From positions 1 to 64,000 of the forward strand of contig JAKSDI010000303.1 of NCBI GenBank assembly GCA_022360175.1: 64,000 nt of DNA, written 5' to 3'. This DNA comes from Chitinophagales bacterium (lineage in GTDB: Bacteria; Bacteroidota; Bacteroidia; Chitinophagales; Saprospiraceae). This document shows, piece after piece, positions 32,583-41,904 of this stretch (positions are counted from its first letter, which is position 1; the number at the start of each line of letters is the position of its first letter). The notes beneath the pieces were generated by a model that saw only the letters and a list, made by a program, of their open reading frames with translations, made no database searches and was not told the origin of the DNA. The position numbers and the translations under genes were made by a program.

Positions 32583-34763
32583 ATGCGATACTGCCTAATG
32601 TTGCTTCTGGGGTTTAGCCATATCATGAGCACTGCTCAACAGGATTCACTATTTGATAAACTCCAAATGGAACGCATCCTGTTTAGGCATGATGTACTGG
32701 ATATGACCAACACTTACGCCCAACGCGTTTTTGAAGATGAGATAGGCAACATATGGATAGCTGACAATACAGGAATATATGTATTTGACGGTTATCAGGC
32801 TGTTGATTTCTCAGAAATGCTTCGCACAAATTATGATTTTGCAATACCAAAAGTGCGGTATTTTGCGGTATTGACAGACACACTGGGCAATATTTGGATG
32901 GGTGGAAAAAAAGGTTTGTTTGTCTTTAATAAATATACACATGAGAAAACGATCATTACACCTTATGAAGACCTAAACCTGGAATACCCTTCCACCAATC
33001 AGACCTATCATCTCATCCAGCATGGAAACCTAGTCTACAATTGTACCAGAGGAGGTTTTTTTGCAATAAATATATACAGTAAAAAAATTGAATTCCATGC
33101 AATCACTGCCGGATTACCCCCAGCCCCCTTGCTTAAAGAAAGTACAGTTAAGGTAGTATATCCAGATGAGAAGAATGAGATCATTTGGGGTACTTGCTTC
33201 TATGGTTATTTTAGATATAACCGTTTGAAAGATACAATGGATCTATTTTCTTCCGATTTCAAAAATGTTGCTCATTACTACGGACTGCCTGATAAGCAAT
33301 TCTTCTACGATGGATTTTTTCGAGGTGATACCATTATATGCCCTTCTTACGGACATGGTATGGTATATTTTGATACGTTAAATAAAACCTACCAGCATTA
33401 CATTTGGGATGGAACGGGGACACAAGACAGCCTGGGAAAATACGAACGCATCAAATCATTTCTTCCTTATGACAACAGTCAGATAATTATTAACACAGAA
33501 TCTCTTGGAATCGGTACCTTCAACTTAATAGACCATAACTATACCTACCATGACCCGCAAGATAATGCTTATCCATTTCGGCAAATCTATATGGATATGA
33601 GCTATGATCGACATGGCCGTATCTGGGTAGATAAATGGCGGTCAAAAGCACCAATTCTGCCCCCAAAAAGAGAAGCAGCCCATTTTATCAATATTTCTAA
33701 AGTTGCCACTCCAAGGGAAGTATTTGATCAGGTGAGTCTTTTTCACAAGGATAGTTTATCATTAAAACCTGGTAAGGAGGATATCTCAATAGATTATACC
33801 ATCATCAATGCCTTACACCCCAAAGAAATCACTTATGATTATCAGCTTAGCAACAAACATGCTGACTGGCAGCAAAATGGGAATAAGAGAAGCATTGAAT
33901 TGAGCCAATTGTCCAATGGCAGTAATATATTACTTATTCGTGCCCGGAGAGGTAAAGAATTACTGGCACAAAAGCGATTAGTTCTTTTCAAGCCTACTCC
34001 TTTTTTTCATCAGCCCTGGTTTCTTATCAGTTGTGCTATTGCTCTATTCATTCTGCTTTTTTTTCTGATTAGACGTTATATTCAAAACATCAGAAATACA
34101 GAGCAGCAAAAAGCAGCAAATCATCAACAATTGCTGGGACTGGAAGCTAAGGCGCTGAAAAATCAGATGAATCCTCACTTCATTTTTAATTCATTAAATT
34201 CGATTAAAAGCCTGATTCAGGAAAGTGATGATGAGAATGCCATTCATTATCTAAACCAGTTTTCCAAATTTGTACGAAAGGTTCTTAGCTATTCCGAACA
34301 AAAACAGATTAGCCTAGAAGAGGAAATAGAAATGTGTAGGCACTATCTGGAAATAGAAAAGCTGCGTTTCGATCAATCTTTCAAATTTAGTATAGATATT
34401 ACCACCAATACGGATATAAGCTTCATGAAAGTTCCTCCGCTAATTCTTCAGCCCTTTCTCGAAAATGCTATTTGGCATGGCCTATTACACAAAGAAGGAG
34501 AAAGGATACTAAGCATTCAGGTGTGTACAGAAGATAATAAAGTGAAATGTATCATTGAGGACAATGGTATTGGCAGAAAAAAGGCTCAACAGTTAAAGTC
34601 CCAAACCACTTCTGCCAGAAAATCTTTTGGCACCCAACTCATTCTGGATCGCCTCAAAGTCAGCCAGGAAATGTATCAAAACAATTTCAATTTGACCATC
34701 ATAGACCTTGAGGTAGATGGAGAAGCTTCTGGTACCCGGGTAGAATTGATTATGGAAATATAA
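32583..34763 (+). CDS. LytS-type sensor histidine kinase with periplasmic propeller domain
   Basis: A 726-residue membrane kinase. The signal-like start (MRYCLMLLLGFSHIMSTAQ) leads into a periplasmic region with propeller repeats (DEIGNIWIADNTGIYVFDG, DTLGNIWMGGKKGLFVF). A Y_Y_Y-like beta domain follows, then one membrane helix at about 478-500. The cytoplasmic part has an intact His-kinase box (NPHFIFNS, H532), N-box (ENAIWHG, N628), G1 box (EDNGIG) and a recognisable G2 (SFGTQLILDRL). It should therefore be catalytically competent. It is encoded directly before a second, degenerate sensor and a LytTR response regulator. The signal is unknown. Confidence 0.93.
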   Translation: MRYCLMLLLGFSHIMSTAQQDSLFDKLQMERILFRHDVLDMTNTYAQRVFEDEIGNIWIADNTGIYVFDGYQAVDFSEMLRTNYDFAIPKVRYFAVLTDTLGNIWMGGKKGLFVFNKYTHEKTIITPYEDLNLEYPSTNQTYHLIQHGNLVYNCTRGGFFAINIYSKKIEFHAITAGLPPAPLLKESTVKVVYPDEKNEIIWGTCFYGYFRYNRLKDTMDLFSSDFKNVAHYYGLPDKQFFYDGFFRGDTIICPSYGHGMVYFDTLNKTYQHYIWDGTGTQDSLGKYERIKSFLPYDNSQIIINTESLGIGTFNLIDHNYTYHDPQDNAYPFRQIYMDMSYDRHGRIWVDKWRSKAPILPPKREAAHFINISKVATPREVFDQVSLFHKDSLSLKPGKEDISIDYTIINALHPKEITYDYQLSNKHADWQQNGNKRSIELSQLSNGSNILLIRARRGKELLAQKRLVLFKPTPFFHQPWFLISCAIALFILLFFLIRRYIQNIRNTEQQKAANHQQLLGLEAKALKNQMNPHFIFNSLNSIKSLIQESDDENAIHYLNQFSKFVRKVLSYSEQKQISLEEEIEMCRHYLEIEKLRFDQSFKFSIDITTNTDISFMKVPPLILQPFLENAIWHGLLHKEGERILSIQVCTEDNKVKCIIEDNGIGRKKAQQLKSQTTSARKSFGTQLILDRLKVSQEMYQNNFNLTIIDLEVDGEASGTRVELIMEI

Positions 34764-34831
34764 CATTTGTTTACTGCATAGCATTTTTGTATCTTCATTT
34801 TTTCATTGCCCAAATAATCAAAGGATAATTA

Positions 34832-37039
34832 GTGAGCCTTCGCTACCTACTAAATTTCACTACTCTTGCCCTTTTTTTATGCATTAGGCTGAACGCTCAG
34901 ATTCAGTTTGCTGAAGATTTTGAAGAAGGTGTTTCCCTGGAAGGAGTTGAACTTAATCTTGATTTTGAAATCATCAAAATACCTTTAAAGGACTACAAAG
35001 GGTGGCTACTCAATGTATACGAAGATTCAAAAGGATATATTTGGCTACGACCAGGTATATTTGGGAGCCTGCGATATGACGGACAGGAATTTTCCTTTTT
35101 CTCTCATAAAGTTTCCGATACCTACTCCAACAATCGAGTTGTAGTACATGACATTCTTGAAGGTCACAATGGTTCTCATTGGATATGTTCATCTGATAAT
35201 ATGGTTTATTATGATAATCACCTAAAAACAGTAAGTTTCAAGGCTTCGGATCATGTATTGTCAAGCAATAATAAATGGGAAAAAAGCTTTTTTAATGTTG
35301 AGCCAACTGAGACTGGTGAGTTGCTCATCGGTACCAAAGCAGGACTGATGATTTATAACATTGAAAAGGACAGCGTAGAGGGCATTTTACAATTTGCACC
35401 TTATCAGGCAGATAAAAGTTCGAGTAACAATCATGTACGACATACCACTCAGGACCCAGTACAGCCTAATCTTTTTTGGTCAACTACCCGTGCAGGCTTT
35501 TTCCTCTATGATCACACTAAAAAAACATTTCAGGATTATTCACCTCCACAATACGATGCCAAGCAGTGGATTTATCATAGCTTCCGATATAATGTGCCTA
35601 TTAAAAGTTCTTTGTATACCGTTGTGATGCAACAATACCTAATGGAATTTAACACCCTAAGCCGGCAATGGCAGCAATTGGCACACTGGCAGGACTCCAC
35701 CAATTCACACCAAGCGATTTGTGATATCAAACCACTGAACGATCAATACTTATTCGTTTCAGGAAAGGGAACAGGCCCATATTTGGTTGATCCCGCAAAT
35801 AAAAAATACTACCCTCTCCGCTTTACCATCAATAGAAAATCTCCCAAATGGAAGGAATACTGGAGCTTTTGTGTAGATCAAAACGGCTATTTATGGACAA
35901 GTTACTGGCCGAACTACCTTTTGAAATCTAAAAAACCAATCATTAAGTCCACTCCCTCTTATCAGCTGGATATTCATAAAATTATTATAGATACTACAGA
36001 GCTTGATTACAGAAGAATCCAAAACAACCAGCTTCAGCTTCAGCAGCAGGAACGAAATATTTCTATAAAATACAAATTCATTAATACCGATCCTGCCAAA
36101 AAATGGGTTTCTCGATACAGGTTAAAAGGGCATACGAGTAGTTGGGATATACCAATCCATGATATTGCCTATATAAAAGGCCTTAGTGCAGGGAATTATA
36201 ACTTTGAGGCAGAGTTGATCGGCAATGATGGTTCAACATTTTATTACAATGATCTTCAGATTAGCGTAGCTCCATATTGGTATGAAAAAAAAATAGTTAT
36301 AGTTGGCGGAGTTATTATTATGCTATTAGCTCTTTTACTAGCATACTGGATATTTAGAGTTTTTGAGAGAACAAAAAATAGTAAGCTATCAATAGAAGAA
36401 CAATTAGACGAATTAGAGAAAAAGGCATTAAAAAGCGAGATGGCTCCTCATTTCATTTTCAACTCACTAAATACTATTAAAAAACTTGTTGAGCAGGAAG
36501 GTGAAAAAAAAGCAGTCCATTACCTCAATCAATTTTCAGGCTTTACTCGTAAAGTGCTACATTTTTCGGAAGAACCATCCATTACCCTAGAAGAAGAGTT
36601 GGAGTTGTGTAAAAACTATCTGGAAATGGAACAATTACGCCAGGCGCTGCCTTTCAAATACCAGGTAGAGGTAGCAGCAAATACAGATCCAAGCTTTATT
36701 TCTATTCCTCCCCTCCTATTGCAACGACTGCTCGAAAAGACTATGGAGTCTGGGTTTTATGCTCAGGCAAAGAACAGAGAAATTGCTATCCAACTTACCT
36801 CTTCTAAAGAAGAGATAAAATGTCATGTCGATCTAAAAGGTATACAAACAACAACGTCTAGCCTTTTTCAGTATAAAAATAATGACGAAATAGTGATGAG
36901 CGATGAAAGTGGCTTGCAAACAGCAATTAAAAATTGGTGGCCCGAAGAAATACCCGAATATATTCACATAGATGTTAGTTGTAGTTCGGAAGATGAAAAC
37001 CAGACAGATGTACAAGTAAAACTTAGAATAGAAATATAA
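34832..37039 (+). CDS. LytS-type sensor protein with degenerate ATP-binding domain (probable pseudokinase)
   Basis: A 735-residue paralogue of the preceding kinase with a GTG start, a signal peptide, a divergent propeller region, a Y_Y_Y-like domain and a membrane helix at about 485-508. The phospho-acceptor box is kept (MAPHFIFNS, H540), although the preceding Asn is Ala. The N-box reads LLEKTMESGF instead of LLENAIxHG, so the Mg/ATP-binding Asn is Lys636. The G1 box is replaced by VDLKGIQTT, with no DxGxG. ATP binding is therefore unlikely. It probably receives phosphate from, or regulates, the intact kinase. The frame is intact over its full length, arguing against a decaying gene. Confidence 0.9.
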   Translation: MSLRYLLNFTTLALFLCIRLNAQIQFAEDFEEGVSLEGVELNLDFEIIKIPLKDYKGWLLNVYEDSKGYIWLRPGIFGSLRYDGQEFSFFSHKVSDTYSNNRVVVHDILEGHNGSHWICSSDNMVYYDNHLKTVSFKASDHVLSSNNKWEKSFFNVEPTETGELLIGTKAGLMIYNIEKDSVEGILQFAPYQADKSSSNNHVRHTTQDPVQPNLFWSTTRAGFFLYDHTKKTFQDYSPPQYDAKQWIYHSFRYNVPIKSSLYTVVMQQYLMEFNTLSRQWQQLAHWQDSTNSHQAICDIKPLNDQYLFVSGKGTGPYLVDPANKKYYPLRFTINRKSPKWKEYWSFCVDQNGYLWTSYWPNYLLKSKKPIIKSTPSYQLDIHKIIIDTTELDYRRIQNNQLQLQQQERNISIKYKFINTDPAKKWVSRYRLKGHTSSWDIPIHDIAYIKGLSAGNYNFEAELIGNDGSTFYYNDLQISVAPYWYEKKIVIVGGVIIMLLALLLAYWIFRVFERTKNSKLSIEEQLDELEKKALKSEMAPHFIFNSLNTIKKLVEQEGEKKAVHYLNQFSGFTRKVLHFSEEPSITLEEELELCKNYLEMEQLRQALPFKYQVEVAANTDPSFISIPPLLLQRLLEKTMESGFYAQAKNREIAIQLTSSKEEIKCHVDLKGIQTTTSSLFQYKNNDEIVMSDESGLQTAIKNWWPEEIPEYIHIDVSCSSEDENQTDVQVKLRIEI

Positions 37040-37049
37040 ATTTCCGCAA

Positions 37050-37790
37050 ATGATCAATGCAATTATTATCGACGATGAGATCAATGCGATCAAAACCCTT
37101 TCTAACGACTTAGCTAAATATTGTCCGGATGTACATATCATCCAAAAATGTAAGTCTGCCAAAGATGGTTTAAAAGCTATTAAGCAATTAAAACCAGATC
37201 TTGTTTTTTTGGATATTAATATGCCCTGGATGTCCGGTATAGAATTACTAGAAGTAATAGAAGACATTACCTTTGATGTCATCTTTACCACAGCACATGA
37301 CCAATATGCTGTTAAGGCATTCAAACTTAGTGTAACCGATTACTTGTTAAAACCAATTGATCATCAAGAACTAATTATTGCTGTTGAAAAGGTAAGTACA
37401 AAAAAGAAGCATCTAAGCAGAGAGCAGTTGGTGCAACTACGCAATAATATGGATACCAACACTCCTCTACTCAGGGTAGGTATTCCCACGCCGGAAGGAA
37501 TAGACTTTATATCCTTACAAGATATTCTTTATTGTGAAGCGCAAAGTAATTATACCTACATTCACCTAACTGATGACAAACACCTCATTTCTGCCAGGAC
37601 ATTAAAAGAATTTGACCAACTGTTGGCCAATGATCATTTCTGTCGTATTCATCAATCTTTTCTAATCAACCTTAACCATCTAAAAAAATACTACCGGGGA
37701 GATGGAGGCTATGTTGTGATGGCCAATCAGGCCTCCCTAAATGTCTCCCGTTCTAAAAAAGAAGAATTATTAAGGAAGATAAAAATGTAA
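37050..37790 (+). CDS. LytTR-family response regulator
   Basis: A 246-residue DNA-binding response regulator starting 10 bases after the degenerate sensor gene. The receiver domain (about 1-120) has the acidic pair (DDE, residues 8-10), the phospho-acceptor D55 in FLDINMPWMSG, a Thr in the TTAHD stretch and Lys in LLKPID. The C-terminal LytTR domain (about 145-244) carries DILYCEAQSNYTYIHL and FCRIHQSFLINLNHL, typical of this class. It is the output of the two-sensor locus. Target genes are not indicated by the sequence, though the nearby arylsulfotransferase-like genes are candidates. Confidence 0.95.
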   Translation: MINAIIIDDEINAIKTLSNDLAKYCPDVHIIQKCKSAKDGLKAIKQLKPDLVFLDINMPWMSGIELLEVIEDITFDVIFTTAHDQYAVKAFKLSVTDYLLKPIDHQELIIAVEKVSTKKKHLSREQLVQLRNNMDTNTPLLRVGIPTPEGIDFISLQDILYCEAQSNYTYIHLTDDKHLISARTLKEFDQLLANDHFCRIHQSFLINLNHLKKYYRGDGGYVVMANQASLNVSRSKKEELLRKIKM

Positions 37791-37831
37791 TGAACAGAAT
37801 CTGCTCCAAAACACATCCTCATACAAGTTAT

Positions 37832-37863
37832 AACATGAGGTTCAACTCGTCAAACCTCATGTT
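37832..37863. terminator. Hairpin between convergent LytTR and arylsulfotransferase-like genes
   Basis: AACATGAGGTT (37832-37842) pairs perfectly with AACCTCATGTT (37853-37863) around a 10-base loop. It lies in the 97 bases between convergent genes, with only weak T-rich flanks. Confidence 0.6.
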
Positions 37864-37887
37864 AGTTTAGTAAAAGCTATTCGATTC

Positions 37888-39546
37888 CTATTGCACGATC
37901 AACTTTTTTGCCATTCTACCATCTACCTGCACAAAATAAATGCCTGGCACCCAATCTGCAATATCGACATAACTCCGCCCCCCAGTGGCACGGAAGTTAT
38001 AAACTGGTTTTCCATATAAATCGACAATACTCAATGTAGCATATACGCCCGCTTTCCATTCAAATATTAACTTATCATCCGCAGGATTAGGGTACACTTC
38101 CAATTCATATTGCATGGCTGTTTCAGAAGTAGGAAGAATTTGATTGCAGAAAGTAGTATTGGGTTCTGCTTCAATCCACCCCTGACTTTCCAGCTCTTTG
38201 TCATCGAAAGCAGCAAAATCCGTTGGATAACGCTTAACACGAAATGTTAAGTTTTGATTGATTGTCAGGCTATCTCCTTGAGTAGCAGGAGCTCCTCCTA
38301 TAATTGGTGTTTTATACTCCCAAACGATTTCACCAGCCGGATTCAATTCAAAAGTATACCCCAGACGTCCTGAACAAATCAGCGTATTCCCATTTGGCAA
38401 CAATTGTACACTAGATAATCCGGTAGAATAAATGCTTGTAGCATCAGGGTGATAAAAAGTACGATCAAATTCAGTAGGTCCCCATACTCCATCTTCCATA
38501 GGATATTCCCAGTTGTACATATCATAATTAGGTGCAAACACATTTCCTGTAGAAATATTACCGGGAAGGCGGTTATTAAATACAGCCAGCTTACCATGGT
38601 CTGGGTGAGATGAGTTTAGAAAATCATCTACCCAATGAATATCATGCTGATAATACAAAGTTTGATCTGTAGAATCTCCAGCACGGTAGGTTAATGGGTT
38701 GCCCCAACGATACATCAAATCACCTCCTCTACCTGAAAACCCTCCAAAGTGGCCAGCAGCTTCTTCTGTTGTGGTAGTTCGATCAATGATCCATACCTCA
38801 TGAAAGGTAGGTACACTTAGTATTACTTGTTCATTAACAGGGTCATAATCCAATGCATTTGAATGCATCCAGTCTGCGACACCCTCACCAAATGTATAAT
38901 TCAGGTCAACCAGCTCTGGATGTGCAGCAACATCGCCATAGTTATCTTTGGTATCATCATAATCCTGAATGAGATGGTCCCATACATGCCATTCCCAAAG
39001 AATTTCATCCGTAGCAGGATCTATTTCAAATAAATAGTCTGGCCATAGTTCACCGTCTACCAATAAATCCGGATTTCTGCCCGCTTGCAGTGCTTCTTCT
39101 TCCGTTTTCAGTTCCCATGCCAGTAAAATCAAGGTTTCGTCTTCTGTTATTGCAAAATCATGATGCAGGCGAGCACTGTCATTATTCAATTCATAACTCC
39201 ATAATAAATCATTATCCCAGGATCGGATTTCGATAATAGCTCCTCCCCCACCAGCCCAAATGGGATCTCCTGCTACTGCTGCATGCCTTTTTGCCTTTAC
39301 CAAACGGCCATCTTCTAAAATATAAACCGTATTGCCAGGCCTATAATCTGGTTCATCTTCCCATACATGTACTATCTCGCCACAATTATCTAATAAATAT
39401 ACATTGGGTTGATTATGCGGAAAAAGCAAATTATATCCATCATAAGCTTCTGCCGGATTGTAGGAAAGCAAGCCCACCGTATTTTGAGCATTGCCCAATA
39501 TTGTAAAGCTTATAAAAACTAGTAATGTAAAGTAGCGTTTTTTCAT
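37888..39546 (-). CDS. Arylsulfotransferase (ASST)-like protein with T9SS type A sorting domain
   Basis: A 552-residue exported protein with signal peptide MKKRYFTLLVFISFTILGNAQ. The ASST-like propeller is recognisable from YDGYNLLFPHNQPNVYLLDN, HHDFAITEDETLILLAWE, YLFEIDPATDEILWEWHVWD and HSNALDYDPVNEQVILSVP. The last 75 residues are a type A sorting domain (LEVYPNPADDKLIFEWKAG, GIYFVQVDGRMAKKLIVQ). It should therefore be exported by T9SS and surface-anchored or released. ASST enzymes move sulfate between phenols; activity here is inferred by family. A close paralogue lies immediately upstream in the same orientation. Confidence 0.88.
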   Translation of the reverse strand: MKKRYFTLLVFISFTILGNAQNTVGLLSYNPAEAYDGYNLLFPHNQPNVYLLDNCGEIVHVWEDEPDYRPGNTVYILEDGRLVKAKRHAAVAGDPIWAGGGGAIIEIRSWDNDLLWSYELNNDSARLHHDFAITEDETLILLAWELKTEEEALQAGRNPDLLVDGELWPDYLFEIDPATDEILWEWHVWDHLIQDYDDTKDNYGDVAAHPELVDLNYTFGEGVADWMHSNALDYDPVNEQVILSVPTFHEVWIIDRTTTTEEAAGHFGGFSGRGGDLMYRWGNPLTYRAGDSTDQTLYYQHDIHWVDDFLNSSHPDHGKLAVFNNRLPGNISTGNVFAPNYDMYNWEYPMEDGVWGPTEFDRTFYHPDATSIYSTGLSSVQLLPNGNTLICSGRLGYTFELNPAGEIVWEYKTPIIGGAPATQGDSLTINQNLTFRVKRYPTDFAAFDDKELESQGWIEAEPNTTFCNQILPTSETAMQYELEVYPNPADDKLIFEWKAGVYATLSIVDLYGKPVYNFRATGGRSYVDIADWVPGIYFVQVDGRMAKKLIVQ

Positions 39547-39621
39547 ACGTTCATTAATTTTATAAAGATTTGAAAGCAAAGACTTTACATTATTTTCAAA
39601 TAGATGTAATCACTTCGCTTT

Positions 39622-39675
39622 AGCATAAAACTTTTTTAATCATCAGAGAATGATGCGTTTAAAAAAGTTTATGCT
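39622..39675 (-). terminator. Long A/T-rich inverted repeat between the ASST-like paralogues
   Basis: AGCATAAAACTTTTTTAA near 39622 is nearly complementary to TTTAAAAAAGTTTATGCT ending at 39675, with an inner CATCA/TGATG pair. It sits just past the stop of the upstream paralogue (39680) and before the start of the downstream one (39546), so it probably terminates the first transcript. Confidence 0.55.
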
Positions 39676-39679
39676 CATT

Positions 39680-41347
39680 TCATATGTTTATTAATTTTAT
39701 ACTTTGCAAATTCCCATTTTCAGCATTCATGGCTTTGATGAAATAAATTCCCTGAAGCCAGTCATTAGAAGAGATCGAAATCTTTTCTTCTTTATGTTTT
39801 CCATGATAAACAACTTTTCCGTTTAAATTCAATATTTCGATTTCCCAGAGGGTAGCTGTTTCATTTAATAAAATAACACCTTGATTGAGTACAGGATTTA
39901 CAGCCAAATGCAAGCTTGCTGCAGAGATGGTATGATCATCGTAATTACTAAGAGTCATACAGTCTGATGGTAAAGGATTGAGTTCAATAGGGGCTCCTGG
40001 GGTCAAATCTTTTCCTTCAAAAGCAGCATAATCATGCCCCAATCGCTGTGCTCTAAATACATTGGCATTAACAGCAGTGCTTCCCTGGCTTACAGGCCCA
40101 TTAGGGCCAACAGGACATATATAATCCCATACTAATGTTCCATCACTGGCCACTTCAAATAGATGCCCGGAATTACCTTCACAAATCAAAGTATTACCAT
40201 TGGGTAAGCGTTGCACACCAGATACTACTCCTGAAAAAAATGAGTTGACAGGATCAGCAGTATAATTCCATATTGCACCTTGCGGTAAATAGGGCATTCC
40301 TTCTTCTATTTCATAATTACCATCTTCTAAAATAGGAGAAACGACCTCTTCTATAGAGGAATAATTTCCTTCTGGCCGGCCTACCCCATTGCTATACATT
40401 AAAAAATTGCCTGCTCCGTGTAAACCATCAGGTATCCAATGTACATCATGTTGTCCAAATAAAAACTGACTACTGGAATCTCCTCTCTGATAAGCTTGTG
40501 GATTCCCCCAGCGGTAGATCAAATCCCCTCCTTTCCCATTACTTCCTCCTGTATGTCCGGCGGCTTCTTCGGTAGTAGTGCTATGATCAATCACCCAAAA
40601 CTCGCTGAAATGACGAGAGCTTACTACAATTTGATCCAGCTCTGTATTGTAATCAATCGCATTAAAATGTATCCAATCAGCCGAAGCTCCTCCCATTCCT
40701 TCATTAGGCTCAAAATTGAGGTTTACTAGCTCCGGATGCTCCGCTATATTTCCATAATTAGGTTTAGAACTATCAAAATCTTGTATTAGATGATCCCATA
40801 AATGCCATTCCCAAACAATATTCCCTCCTTCGCTGCCAATAGGCTCTATTTCAATAATTTGTTCAGACCATATTCCAAAACTATTAACTTCTTCAGGATC
40901 TTTCCCCAGGCTAATTGCTTCCTCCTGAGTATGCCCTTCCCAGGCAATCAATAGAATATTTCCATTAGGTAAGGGTTCTATATCATGATGCTGTTGATAT
41001 TCCTGCGTGGAATAATCAAAACTCCACAGTAATTCATTATCCCAATTTACCAATTCTATTCTGCCACCGCTGCCACCTCCATTGTACACTCCTCCTATGC
41101 GAGCAGTTCGCAATAAATTCCCATTTTCCAGTAAATAAACAGAATTACCGACGATAGTCTCACCTTCCCACTGATGTATCAGCCTTCCACAGTTATCAAT
41201 CAAATAAGTATTTTCTCTTACTGCAAACAGCGTATAACCATCATAAGAATCGTCGGAATTTAAAAATAAACCTACTGTTTGTTGGCTAAGTACCGGTAGG
41301 GATAGTAAATGCAATGAAGTAATTAGGAGAAAGAATAGATGCTTCAT
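39680..41347 (-). CDS. Second arylsulfotransferase-like T9SS protein
   Basis: A 555-residue paralogue of the neighbouring gene with the same architecture. It has a signal peptide (MKHLFFLLITSLHLLSLPVLS), the ASST-like propeller (DGYTLFAVRENTYLIDNCGR, HHDIEPLPNGNILLIAWEGH, VWEWHLWDHLIQDFDSSKPN) and a C-terminal T9SS type A domain (LAVNPVLNQG, NLNGKVVYHG, LQGIYFIKAMNAENG). Sequence divergence between the two copies is considerable outside the motifs, so the duplication is not recent. It is divergent from the operon at 41905. Confidence 0.88.
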   Translation of the reverse strand: MKHLFFLLITSLHLLSLPVLSQQTVGLFLNSDDSYDGYTLFAVRENTYLIDNCGRLIHQWEGETIVGNSVYLLENGNLLRTARIGGVYNGGGSGGRIELVNWDNELLWSFDYSTQEYQQHHDIEPLPNGNILLIAWEGHTQEEAISLGKDPEEVNSFGIWSEQIIEIEPIGSEGGNIVWEWHLWDHLIQDFDSSKPNYGNIAEHPELVNLNFEPNEGMGGASADWIHFNAIDYNTELDQIVVSSRHFSEFWVIDHSTTTEEAAGHTGGSNGKGGDLIYRWGNPQAYQRGDSSSQFLFGQHDVHWIPDGLHGAGNFLMYSNGVGRPEGNYSSIEEVVSPILEDGNYEIEEGMPYLPQGAIWNYTADPVNSFFSGVVSGVQRLPNGNTLICEGNSGHLFEVASDGTLVWDYICPVGPNGPVSQGSTAVNANVFRAQRLGHDYAAFEGKDLTPGAPIELNPLPSDCMTLSNYDDHTISAASLHLAVNPVLNQGVILLNETATLWEIEILNLNGKVVYHGKHKEEKISISSNDWLQGIYFIKAMNAENGNLQSIKLINI

Positions 41348-41904
41348 ATATTATATAATGAAGTTGTTTGAAAATATCTCAATGAGTGCAAAAATCTGAT
41401 TTCAATCAACTTATCAGACATTCTTAAACAACTTCAATGAGTAGTAATATGCTAAAAAACTAATTTTTTGTCATATTTGAGTCTAAGCAACTCATTTTTG
41501 CTGCCAATAGTAGACAATCTTCACTTTATGAACCTATATCAACTTACTTCATCCTGGAATCATCACAGCAATTAATATTCCTTCTTCATATGATTAAAAA
41601 TAATAACACCTAAAACTGTAACTGTATCGTACAATTAGACGTATTACCTAGCAAGAATTGATTTTCATTAAAAGTTATCATTATTCTGTTCGCAAAACCA
41701 AAGAGACTACCTTAAACTCTTTAGTATAGAAGTTGTCCAGAGTTTATAAAACGATCTTTTAGCCTAGCAGTTTGTAGCTGAAGCATGCCTAAAAAACAAC
41801 TCATATAAGATAGGCATATCTATCATACTTTCTCCTTCCGCTTAGAGCTTCTTTTGTGCTAACTGCCACCTCCAGACAGCTTTAGAACAAAATTTTAACG
41901 CCTA
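41348..41904. other. Divergent intergenic region of about 560 bases
   Basis: AT-rich sequence without a supported gene or strong palindrome. It lies between the starts of the ASST-like gene (minus) and the membrane-protein operon (plus), so it must hold both promoters. No clean TAnnTTTG element near either start was identified. Confidence 0.5.
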
